Source of the DNA: Desulfobacteraceae bacterium
GTDB taxonomy: Bacteria; Desulfobacterota; Desulfobacteria; Desulfobacterales; UBA11574
DNA length: 8,495 bases
Direction: 5' to 3'
NCBI GenBank assembly: GCA_003486165.1
Contig: DNGT01000444.1
Span: 5,540 to 14,034 of the forward strand
Position numbers and translations under genes: made by a program. Below the pieces are notes generated by a model. That model searched no databases and was not told where the DNA came from. It was given only the letters and a program-made list of their open reading frames with translations. This document shows, piece by piece, positions 1 through 5,598 of this stretch (its first letter is position 1; the number at the start of each line of letters is the position of its first letter).

Positions 1-1
1 T

Positions 2-805
2 ATCATTGCAGTACTATTTCCATTTTTTATGGTCTCTACATCTGCATTGGGAGCCGACATCGAACTTGCAAAAAAATCGACCCTGGAATCGATCTTAAAG
101 AGGGGCGAACTTCGGGTTGGGTTTGAAGCCGGCTATATGCCCTTTGAAATGACGGACAAAAAAGGAAACTTTGTCGGTTTTGACATCGATATGGCAAAAG
201 AAATGGCCAAGGCCATGGGTGTTAAATTTGTTCCGGTGAATACCGCATGGGACGGCATCATTCCTTCGCTCATCACCGACAAATTCGATGTTATCATGAG
301 TGGAATGACCGTAACCCAAGAAAGGAATCTCAAAATTAATTTTGCCGACCCCTATATTATTGTGGGGCAGTCCATTTTAATAAATAATAAACATAAGGGA
401 AAAATAAATTCCTATAAAGATCTGAACAATTCCAAGTACATCGTAACATCTAAACTTGGAACTACCGGTGAACAGGCTGTAAAAAGACTGATTCCAAAAT
501 GCACCTACAAATCCTTTGAAACCGAACCTGAAGCGGCCTTAGAAGTGGTTAACGGAAAAGCGGATGCCTTTGTGTATGATCTGCCCTACTGTGTTGTTTT
601 TATGGCACAGCAAGGTGTAGGCAAACTGGTCTTTCTCGACAAGCCGTTTACCTTTGAACCGCTTGCCTGGGGCGTTAGAAAAGGAGACCCGGATTTTTTG
701 AACTGGCTGAACAACTTTTTAAATCAGATTAAAAATGACGGACGGTATGAAAGGATCTACAACAAGTGGATCAAGAGTACCGGATGGATTAAAAATGTTC
801 AGTAA
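2..805 (+). CDS. Polar amino-acid ABC transporter solute-binding protein (5' partial)
   Basis: Periplasmic receptor that captures an amino acid and delivers it to the membrane permeases encoded downstream (SBP_bac_3 family, like HisJ/GlnH). The frame is open to the left edge. The first in-frame ATG (29) lies inside the hydrophobic part of a signal peptide (IIAVLFPFF then MVSTSALGAD), so the true start is outside the window. Cleavage is probably near ALG-A-D. Counting from that ATG, the family signature GFDIDMAKEMAKAMG is at about 50-64. SGMTVTQER at 91-99 supplies the arginine (R99) expected to bind the ligand carboxylate. GTTGEQA at 144-150 and VYDLPY with D184 match the second-lobe ligand contacts, D184 being the expected amino-group ligand. 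The C terminus (YERIYNKW) is typical, so the 3' end is complete. The substrate cannot be told from sequence alone; a polar or acidic amino acid is likely. Confidence 0.93.
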   Translation: MIAVLFPFFMVSTSALGADIELAKKSTLESILKRGELRVGFEAGYMPFEMTDKKGNFVGFDIDMAKEMAKAMGVKFVPVNTAWDGIIPSLITDKFDVIMSGMTVTQERNLKINFADPYIIVGQSILINNKHKGKINSYKDLNNSKYIVTSKLGTTGEQAVKRLIPKCTYKSFETEPEAALEVVNGKADAFVYDLPYCVVFMAQQGVGKLVFLDKPFTFEPLAWGVRKGDPDFLNWLNNFLNQIKNDGRYERIYNKWIKSTGWIKNVQ

Positions 806-887
806 GATTAACGAAACATCGAATGGTCAAGCTTTGTGTTTCTTGGCAAGTTAAGATATTAAAGGAAATTTTACGAATCTAAAGCAA

Positions 888-924
888 TGGAGTGTTGGAC
901 CTTTTTCATTACTCCAGCACTCCA
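888..924 (+). repeat. 12-bp stem-loop between binding protein and permease genes
   Basis: Bases 888-899 (TGGAGTGTTGGA) pair with 913-924 (TCCAGCACTCCA) as 12 bp with one G-T wobble, around a 13-nt pyrimidine-rich loop. No T-run follows the stem, so it is not a classical terminator. The right arm also contains a direct repeat of ACTCCA (911-916 and 919-924). A structure here, between a binding-protein gene and its permease gene, would fit protection of the upstream mRNA from 3' decay or partial attenuation. It could equally be a copy of a dispersed genomic repeat. Confidence 0.6.
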
Positions 925-1005
925 ACATGTCGATACTACCTGGGTTTTTCAGGGAAACAAAACGTTCAATTTATTACAATGCCAAAGATAATCAAACCAA
1001 TACAT

Positions 1006-1010
1006 GAGGT
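1006..1010 (+). promoter_or_regulatory. Ribosome binding site of permease A
   Basis: GAGGT lies 6 nt before the ATG at 1017. This supports that start, which places a short basic N-terminal stretch before the first membrane helix. Confidence 0.6.
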
Positions 1011-1016
1011 AACCAG

Positions 1017-2027
1017 ATGGGTTCAGCGGTAGCTTTGAAGCGCCCGAAACAGGGGAATCACTATTACTTCTGGGTGGGTGTTTTTTTCTTTATTGTAATC
1101 GGTGTCGTCTTATCCCTTTACTTTTCTGCTCGTCAGATTGATTATACATGGCGATGGTATCGTATCCCTAAGTACTTTGCCTATCAGGAACAGGTTGAAA
1201 TAAGATCAGAGATAGATGGTGAAGTTGAACGTATTTCAAAAAAAGACAATAATGCTGTTATCCGCGTAAAAGGTACTGAGGGGACAGCATCGTATGCCGC
1301 TCCGGTAAGCGCTTTAGGATTTGAAGAAGGTGATCAAGTCTATTACGGTGACGTATTGGCCACTTATAAAAAATGGCGGGTCGGTATCTTATTGGAGGGT
1401 TTGTGGCTTACGTTAAAGGTCAGTATCATCGCCATTGTTTTTGGAATTCTCATTGGTCTGTTCACCGGTATTGCGCGAATTTCGTCAAACCCCGCATTGA
1501 AATGGTCTGCAATTAGCTATATCGAGATGATCCGGGGCTCACCCTTACTGGTACAAATTTTTATCTGGTATTTTGTTTTAGGGACATTGTTCAACAATAT
1601 TCTTGCCAAGCATGGGATTGGCCAGATTCCTCCCCTTTGGTTCGGGGTTGCGGCTCTAGCCTGTTTTACAGGAGCATATGTGGCTGAAATGGTAAGGGCC
1701 GGCATACAGTCCATTCATCGTGGTCAAACCGAAGCCGCCCGATCATTAGGTATGACATATGTAAAGTCCATGCGTTACGTGATCCTTCCTCAGGCCCTGC
1801 GTCGAATTCTTCCACCACTTGCAGGTCAGTTCATCAGCCTCATAAAAGACTCCTCGCTGTTGGGGATCATCGCAATTCGTGAGCTGACAAAAGCAACACG
1901 AGAAGTTGTTACTACCAGCCTGCAACCATTTGAACTCTGGTTTGTATGTGCGCTTTTGTATCTTGTATTGACATTTTCACTTTCAATGTTGTTACAGTAT
2001 CTGGAGAGGAGGCAAATGGCGGTATGA
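1017..2027 (+). CDS. Amino-acid ABC transporter permease A with N-terminal periplasmic insert
   Basis: Inner-membrane channel subunit of a HisQ/HisM/GlnP-type importer, 336 aa. Most permeases of this family are about 220-250 aa; the extra length is N-terminal. A basic start is followed by an added helix (about 17-38), then an insert (about 40-118) beginning [11 protein letters not shown]. The usual five-helix core starts near 125. The cytoplasmic EAA loop that docks on the ATPase is at 239-265 (EAARSLG...ILPQALRR). With an N-in first helix and the normal core topology, the insert should be periplasmic. It carries GEVERI (68-73) and [13 protein letters not shown] (103-115), a pattern resembling lipoyl/barrel-sandwich domains. 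The gene overlaps the ATPase gene by ATGA. It aligns gaplessly to permease B at about 75% identity. The permease call is firm; the fold of the insert is inference. Confidence 0.93.
   Translation: MGSAVALKRPKQGNHYYFWVGVFFFIVIGVVLSLYFSARQIDYTWRWYRIPKYFAYQEQVEIRSEIDGEVERISKKDNNAVIRVKGTEGTASYAAPVSALGFEEGDQVYYGDVLATYKKWRVGILLEGLWLTLKVSIIAIVFGILIGLFTGIARISSNPALKWSAISYIEMIRGSPLLVQIFIWYFVLGTLFNNILAKHGIGQIPPLWFGVAALACFTGAYVAEMVRAGIQSIHRGQTEAARSLGMTYVKSMRYVILPQALRRILPPLAGQFISLIKDSSLLGIIAIRELTKATREVVTTSLQPFELWFVCALLYLVLTFSLSMLLQYLERRQMAV
1347..2012 (+). repeat. Diverged direct duplication of the permease core (second copy 3217-3882)
   Basis: The permease-core coding DNA recurs 1870 nt downstream in the same orientation without gaps. 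Over 1411-1490 versus 3281-3360, 69 of 80 bases match, including a perfect 20-mer starting at 1413 and 3283. Upstream, over 1261-1320 versus 3131-3190 (the insert), only 27 of 60 match. The two copies are therefore a tandem gene duplication interrupted by the ATPase gene, with similarity concentrated in the membrane core. Confidence 0.85.
2003..2012 (+). promoter_or_regulatory. Ribosome binding site of the ABC ATPase
   Basis: The purine block GGAGAGGAGG lies 11 nt before ATG 2024, inside the end of permease A. The spacing is slightly long, but together with the ATGA overlap it supports the start at 2024 rather than an earlier in-frame ATG at 1946, which would add 26 residues unlike the family. 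Confidence 0.55.
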
Positions 2028-2758
2028 TTGATGTTAAAAATATTTCCAAAACCTTTATAAGCCATTCGACCGAGGTTAAAGCCCTGGTTAATGTAACAGC
2101 TCGAATCAATCCAGGAGAAGTCGTTGTTGTTCTGGGGCCGTCAGGGTCCGGCAAAAGTACGTTTATTAGATGTCTTAATTATTTGAACGTTGCTGATGAG
2201 GGAAGCATTACTATTGACGGCATCGATATCCTTGATCCCAATACTGACATTAACAAAGTGCGTGCTGAGGTTGGCATGGTGTTTCAATCTTTCAATCTGT
2301 TTCCCCATAAAACCGTCCTTGAAAATGTAACGCTGGCACCCATTGTGGTTCGGAAAAAATCCAAAGAAGAGGCCAAAAAAAAAGGAATGGCGCTTCTTGA
2401 AAAGGTGGGCATACAGGATAAAGCCAATGTATATCCGGACCAGTTGTCCGGAGGGCAGCAGCAGCGTGTTGCCATCGCGCGTGCTCTGGCCATGGAACCC
2501 AAAATCATGCTCTTTGACGAGCCGACATCCGCACTGGACCCTGAAATGGTCGGCGAAGTTCTCGATGTGATGAAAAACCTGGCCAGAGAAGGAATGACGA
2601 TGGTAGTGGTTACCCATGAAATGGGATTTGCAAGAGAAGTTGCAGACAGGGTTATTTTCATGGATGAAGGCGCCATTGTTGAAGTCGGCACGCCGGAGCA
2701 TTTCTTTAAAAATCCCACCCACGAAAGGACCAAACTCTTTTTAAGCCAAATTCTGTAA
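2024..2758 (+). CDS. Polar amino-acid ABC transporter ATP-binding protein
   Basis: Cytoplasmic ATPase that powers the importer, GlnQ/HisP family. With the start at 2024 it is 244 aa, the usual length for this family, and begins [11 protein letters not shown] as expected. All nucleotide-binding motifs are intact: Walker [10 protein letters not shown] at 38-46, Q-loop glutamine in FQSFNLFPH near 88, signature LSGGQQQR at 141-148, Walker B IMLFDEP at 161-167, D-loop SALD at 169-172, and switch histidine H198 in VVTHEM. The C terminus [14 protein letters not shown] is typical of the amino-acid subgroup. The gene sits between the two permease genes and is probably shared by both, since their EAA loops are nearly the same. 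The symbol glnQ is not assigned because the substrate is unknown. Confidence 0.96.
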   Translation: MIDVKNISKTFISHSTEVKALVNVTARINPGEVVVVLGPSGSGKSTFIRCLNYLNVADEGSITIDGIDILDPNTDINKVRAEVGMVFQSFNLFPHKTVLENVTLAPIVVRKKSKEEAKKKGMALLEKVGIQDKANVYPDQLSGGQQQRVAIARALAMEPKIMLFDEPTSALDPEMVGEVLDVMKNLAREGMTMVVVTHEMGFAREVADRVIFMDEGAIVEVGTPEHFFKNPTHERTKLFLSQIL

Positions 2759-2759
2759 G

Positions 2760-2789
2760 TTGCATTTGTATCTATTTTCAAACTATCAT
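2760..2789 (+). promoter_or_regulatory. Weak candidate promoter before permease B
   Basis: TTGCAT (2760-2765), an 18-nt spacer, and TATCAT (2784-2789) give 3/6 and 5/6 matches to the sigma-70 consensus in the 128-nt gap after the ATPase gene. It could give permease B its own transcription, but AT-rich DNA yields such matches by chance. No terminator was seen in the gap, so read-through from upstream is also likely. Confidence 0.22.
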
Positions 2790-2875
2790 ATTGAGTTTAC
2801 ATGCGCATCTTGGTTGTGTTAATCTCCCCTCAGATCCAACCCTTTGTTCTATCAGAAACAATATCCAAAATTAGC

Positions 2876-2880
2876 GGGGT
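2876..2880 (+). promoter_or_regulatory. Ribosome binding site of permease B
   Basis: GGGGT lies 6 nt before ATG 2887 and supports that start. The resulting protein has exactly the same length as permease A. Confidence 0.5.
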
Positions 2881-2886
2881 AAAAAG

Positions 2887-3897
2887 ATGGATTTTTCATT
2901 AATTCTTAGACGGTTTAAAACAAGCAGCTCCTACTATATTTCCATAGGCATATTTATTATGCTCGTCATAGGAATTGCCTCATCACTTTATTATTCTGCG
3001 CTAAAAATCGACTATGTATGGAGATGGTTTAGAATTCCCCAGTATTTTGTATATCAAGATCAAGTTGAAATCAGAGCCCAAATAGAGGGTGAAATAGAAT
3101 CCATCCTGATTAAAGATAATAAAGCAGTTATAGGTATTAAAAGCGATGAAGAAATTGAGGTTCATACTGTTCCGATTTCGGATATTAGAGTCGATGAGGG
3201 GGATCTGATTTCCCCCGGGGATATATTGGCCACGTATAAAAAATGGCGAGTCGGCATTTTAATGCAAGGTCTGTGGCTGACATTAAAGGTCAGTATCATC
3301 GCTATTGTTTTTGGAATACTCATCGGTCTCTTCGCCGGTATTGCACGCATATCATCCAACCCCGCCCTAAAATGGTCTGCAATAACCTATATCGAGTTTA
3401 TCCGTGGTTCGCCCCTTCTGGTACAAATCTTTATCTGGTATTTTGTTCTGGGCACGCTCATCAATAACATTCTTGCCAAAAAGGGCATCGGCCAGATCTC
3501 TCCGTTATGGTTCGGTGTTGCAGCACTTGCCTGTTTTGCCGGGGCGTATGTGGCGGAAATGGTGAGAGCAGGTATTCAGTCCATCCATTTCGGGCAAATT
3601 GAAGCTGCCAATTCCCTGGGAATGACGTATATTCAGTCCATGCGATATATCATTCTGCCCCAGGCCCTGCGGCGAATCCTGCCTCCCCTTGCCGGCCAGT
3701 TCATCAGCCTTATAAAAGACTCTTCTTTACTCGGCCTTATCGCGATCCGGGAATTGACCAAGGCAACTCGCGAAGTCATCACAACCAGCCTTCAACCCTT
3801 TGAACTCTGGTTTGTATGTGCAATCTTATATCTAGTGTTAACCTTTTCCCTTTCAATGTTTGTGCAGTACCTTGAAAGAAGAACCCAGGTGACCTGA
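2887..3897 (+). CDS. Amino-acid ABC transporter permease B with N-terminal periplasmic insert
   Basis: Second inner-membrane channel subunit, 336 aa, paralogous to permease A with no gaps. By hand count about 253 of 336 residues match: about 52/110 in the N-terminal part and about 201/226 from residue 111 on. The layout is the same: basic N terminus, first helix (about 16-38), insert starting IDYVWRWFRIP, then the five-helix core with EAANSLG...ILPQALRR (239-265). The insert has diverged most at 81-110 (9/30 identical), yet keeps GEIESI, DEGD and [11 protein letters not shown]. The 5' third is AT-rich (about 35% GC in sampled lines) while parts of the core exceed 50%. It probably pairs with permease A as a heterodimer on the shared ATPase, although the near-identical cores would also allow homodimers. 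It ends in TGA at 3895-3897. Confidence 0.92.
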   Translation: MDFSLILRRFKTSSSYYISIGIFIMLVIGIASSLYYSALKIDYVWRWFRIPQYFVYQDQVEIRAQIEGEIESILIKDNKAVIGIKSDEEIEVHTVPISDIRVDEGDLISPGDILATYKKWRVGILMQGLWLTLKVSIIAIVFGILIGLFAGIARISSNPALKWSAITYIEFIRGSPLLVQIFIWYFVLGTLINNILAKKGIGQISPLWFGVAALACFAGAYVAEMVRAGIQSIHFGQIEAANSLGMTYIQSMRYIILPQALRRILPPLAGQFISLIKDSSLLGLIAIRELTKATREVITTSLQPFELWFVCAILYLVLTFSLSMFVQYLERRTQVT

Positions 3898-4016
3898 TCA
3901 TTTATATCCACAACTTTTTTTTCATATATCCTTACATCAAATCCAGTGCGCAGGATACCGGCAATCTACAGCTGTTTTTCCTAACTGGCTGCAATATATA
4001 TAGATTTAATGTTAAG

Positions 4017-4045
4017 TCGACACGATGGCCGATGGTTGATATAAT
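4017..4045 (+). promoter_or_regulatory. Sigma-70-type promoter of the sigma factor/efflux operon
   Basis: TCGACA (4017-4022), a 17-nt spacer, and a perfect TATAAT (4040-4045) match the housekeeping consensus at 5/6 and 6/6 with ideal spacing. Transcription would begin near 4052, leaving a leader of about 58 nt before the sigma gene. The spacer holds a direct repeat CGATGG (4023-4028 and 4030-4035), which could be a regulator site but has no other support. Confidence 0.68.
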
Positions 4046-4096
4046 TAAAGAAAAAAAGAGCGAAGACTTTTCAGTTTTTGTTCGTATTAGTACATA

Positions 4097-4102
4097 AAGG
4101 GA
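4097..4102 (+). promoter_or_regulatory. Ribosome binding site that favours a GTG start
   Basis: AAGGGA ends 7 nt before GTG 4110 and 13 nt before the alternative ATG 4116. The spacing favours GTG; the choice changes only two residues. Confidence 0.5.
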
Positions 4103-4109
4103 AATATCC

Positions 4110-4679
4110 GTGAATATGGACACAAAGCTCTTGAATCTGGATAACGAGTCCCTGATATGCCGGATAAAAGAGGGAAATCATGACGCCTTTGCTACACTTG
4201 TAAATCGTCACTCAAATCGATTCTATCGTATTGCCTATCGTCTTGTTTCCAGCAAGGACGATGCAGAGGACATTGTGCAGGAAGCGTTTCTAAAGCTATG
4301 GGACAGGCCGAATCTTTGGAATCCCGGCAAAGGAGCCAAATTCACCACCTGGTTTTATCGGGTCGTCATAAACCTGTGTTTTGATCACCGCAAAAAGAAA
4401 AAATTGATAAACTTGCCTGAAGACATAGAATTCTCGGACGAAAATCCCGGGCCGGACGTCTTATACGATGTGCATCAAAAACAGGCGCTATTGGATCGAT
4501 TTATACACGAATTGCCGGAAAGACAGCAGTTGGCGCTTAATCTGTGCTTTTATGAAGGATTAAGCAATTATGAGGCGGCCCAAATTATTGGCGTAAAGGT
4601 GAAAGCGCTGCAGTCTCTTGTCATGCGTGCCAAAACGACATTGAAGTACAACGTCAAACGATTTCTTGGTGGAGGTTAA
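4110..4679 (+). CDS. ECF-type RNA polymerase sigma factor
   Basis: Alternative sigma factor, 189 aa, of the sigma-70 ECF class, which directs RNA polymerase to target promoters in response to an envelope signal. Region 2 spans about 25-97: the polymerase-binding part includes DAFATLVNRHSNRFYRIAYRLV and DDAEDIVQEAFLKLW (50-64), and the -10 recognition part FTTWFYRVVINLCFDHRKKKK (78-98). Region 4 spans about 128-182 with LPERQQLALNLCFYEGLS and the helix-turn-helix YEAAQIIGVKVKALQSLVMRAK. The linker between them is acidic. There is no extra C-terminal domain. It starts at GTG 4110 by ribosome-site spacing. The next gene begins 2 nt after the stop, and that gene's ribosome site overlaps this stop, so the two products are probably made in step, as expected for a sigma and its inhibitor. 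Confidence 0.94.
   Translation: MNMDTKLLNLDNESLICRIKEGNHDAFATLVNRHSNRFYRIAYRLVSSKDDAEDIVQEAFLKLWDRPNLWNPGKGAKFTTWFYRVVINLCFDHRKKKKLINLPEDIEFSDENPGPDVLYDVHQKQALLDRFIHELPERQQLALNLCFYEGLSNYEAAQIIGVKVKALQSLVMRAKTTLKYNVKRFLGGG
4671..4675 (+). promoter_or_regulatory. Ribosome binding site of the putative anti-sigma gene
   Basis: GGAGG sits in the last codons of the sigma gene, 6 nt before ATG 4682 and 12 nt before ATG 4688. This favours 4682 and couples the two genes. Confidence 0.65.
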
Positions 4680-4681
4680 CG

Positions 4682-5131
4682 ATGACCATGAACCTTGAAC
4701 AGTTCAAGGAAAAACTGCTTATGTATGGCGCTGATATTAGGTGTTGGCCAAAAGACATACGTTCGTCAGGGCTGAAAGCACTGTATAGTTCTCCTGAACT
4801 TCAGAAATTAGTGGAAGACGAGGAACGTTTTGAAAGGGTTCTCAACACACGGAGATATGAAGAACCGAGCAGAGACCTGGCAGGACGAATTGTTGCAGGT
4901 GCTTTGCCCAAAAAGAAAAAAGCGCAACGCAATCTTGGCGTGTTTTTCTCGGAAGTACTTTCCGAATTCAGTTTGTCCAGGCGTACATTTGCCGCGGTTT
5001 CTGTTTCGCTCATTTTTACTTTAATCGTCGGATTTACAATAGGCTATTCAAATCTGTCTGGGTACACTTCCGCCGAACAATACGAAACTCACCTGGAAGA
5101 CTTTCTAAATTATGAAGGAGATGTACTATGA
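4682..5131 (+). CDS. Putative membrane anti-sigma factor, one transmembrane helix
   Basis: 149 aa, placed between an ECF sigma gene and a periplasmic sensor gene, the position expected for an inhibitor that links them. The cytoplasmic N-terminal part (1-100) is mostly charged helix and contains YGADIRCWPKDIR (15-27). This YGAD..WP pattern resembles small proteins I recall beside ECF sigma genes in other Proteobacteria. A basic stretch (PKKKKAQR, 76-83) and SLSRR precede a single helix at about 102-122, followed by a short periplasmic tail of about 27 residues. There is no HxxxCxxC zinc anti-sigma motif. CnrY of the CnrYXH system has the same topology. Its role is inferred from position and topology, not from a recognised domain. 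It overlaps the next gene by ATGA. Confidence 0.7.
   Translation: MTMNLEQFKEKLLMYGADIRCWPKDIRSSGLKALYSSPELQKLVEDEERFERVLNTRRYEEPSRDLAGRIVAGALPKKKKAQRNLGVFFSEVLSEFSLSRRTFAAVSVSLIFTLIVGFTIGYSNLSGYTSAEQYETHLEDFLNYEGDVL
5114..5120 (+). promoter_or_regulatory. Ribosome binding site of the sensor gene
   Basis: GAAGGAG ends 7 nt before ATG 5128, giving a strong site within the end of the anti-sigma gene. Confidence 0.7.
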
Positions 5132-5598
5132 GTAAAAAGATGAAAATCCTGATTTTCAGTTCACTTCTTCTAAACGTTTTGCTTGCCGGCGTTGTCATTG
5201 GTGATGTGTCGCATCGATTCCATAAAGAATACTTTGATCGAAAGTCCGTGCAAGAATTTGTGTCAAAATTACCCGGGGATAAGGCAGCGTTGTTTCTTGA
5301 AACAGTGGAAAGGGTCCATCTGAACAATCGGGATGCATACCATCAGATCCGGGAAGCAAAAAAAGAAGCGATGAAGATGTTAGCCGCACCTGAATTTGAT
5401 GAAACTGCTTACCGGCTTCAAGTTGAAAAAATACACGAGCTGCGAAGTCTCATGAAGCGGCGTCTGGCAGATGCAACCATTGAATTGGCAAAGCAATTCA
5501 GTCAAAAAGAGAGAAAAGCCTTGGCACAACGTCTGAGGCATTTTCCACGACACTCAAGGGATAGCAGTCTGCCGTCCGACGCAAAAACCTCGTCATGA
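5128..5598 (+). CDS. CnrX/ZraP-like periplasmic sensor (heavy-metal-sensor family)
   Basis: 156 aa with an N-terminal hydrophobic anchor (about 6-27; no clear cleavage site, so probably membrane-tethered) and an all-helical periplasmic domain. The pattern LPGDKAALFLETVERV (48-63), then REAKKEAMKMLAAPEFDETAYRLQVEKIHELRSLMKRRL (75-113), then LAKQFSQKERKALAQRL (120-136) matches the Metal_resist/ZraP-CnrX helical hairpin. The long helices should form a coiled dimer. Possible metal ligands are H29, H32, H64, H72, H103 and M109. H29-xx-H32 and H103-x5-M109 are near, but not the same as, the CnrX HxxxH and HxxxM arrangement, so metal binding is uncertain and a general envelope-stress role like CpxP is possible. 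It overlaps the genes on both sides by ATGA. Confidence 0.8.
   Translation: MSKKMKILIFSSLLLNVLLAGVVIGDVSHRFHKEYFDRKSVQEFVSKLPGDKAALFLETVERVHLNNRDAYHQIREAKKEAMKMLAAPEFDETAYRLQVEKIHELRSLMKRRLADATIELAKQFSQKERKALAQRLRHFPRHSRDSSLPSDAKTSS

Noticed and set aside
29..31. ATG 29 as the start of the binding protein
   Set aside because: The frame is open upstream and encodes the hydrophobic core of the signal peptide, so this ATG is internal.
834..862. Promoter TTGTGT-17-TATTAA before permease A
   Set aside because: Only 3/6 and 4/6 matches in AT-rich DNA; not better than chance.
1946..2023. N-terminal extension of the ATPase from ATG 1946
   Set aside because: The 26 extra residues overlap permease A in another frame and do not resemble the family; ATG 2024 gives the typical start and an ATGA overlap.
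2141..2781. Long antisense open frames opposite the ATPase gene
   Set aside because: They mirror a strongly conserved gene, have no recognisable content and no ribosome sites.
2812..2846. GGTTG...CAACC hairpin before permease B
   Set aside because: A 5-bp stem around a loop of about 20 nt is too weak to support a regulatory or terminator call.
3885..3923. Terminator after permease B (CAGGTGACCTG followed by a T-run)
   Set aside because: The inverted repeat leaves a 1-nt loop, cannot fold as a stable stem, and the T-run is about 20 nt away.
3968..3980. ACAGCTGT followed by TTTT as a terminator
   Set aside because: An 8-bp perfect palindrome with no loop gives at most a tiny stem; too weak to call.
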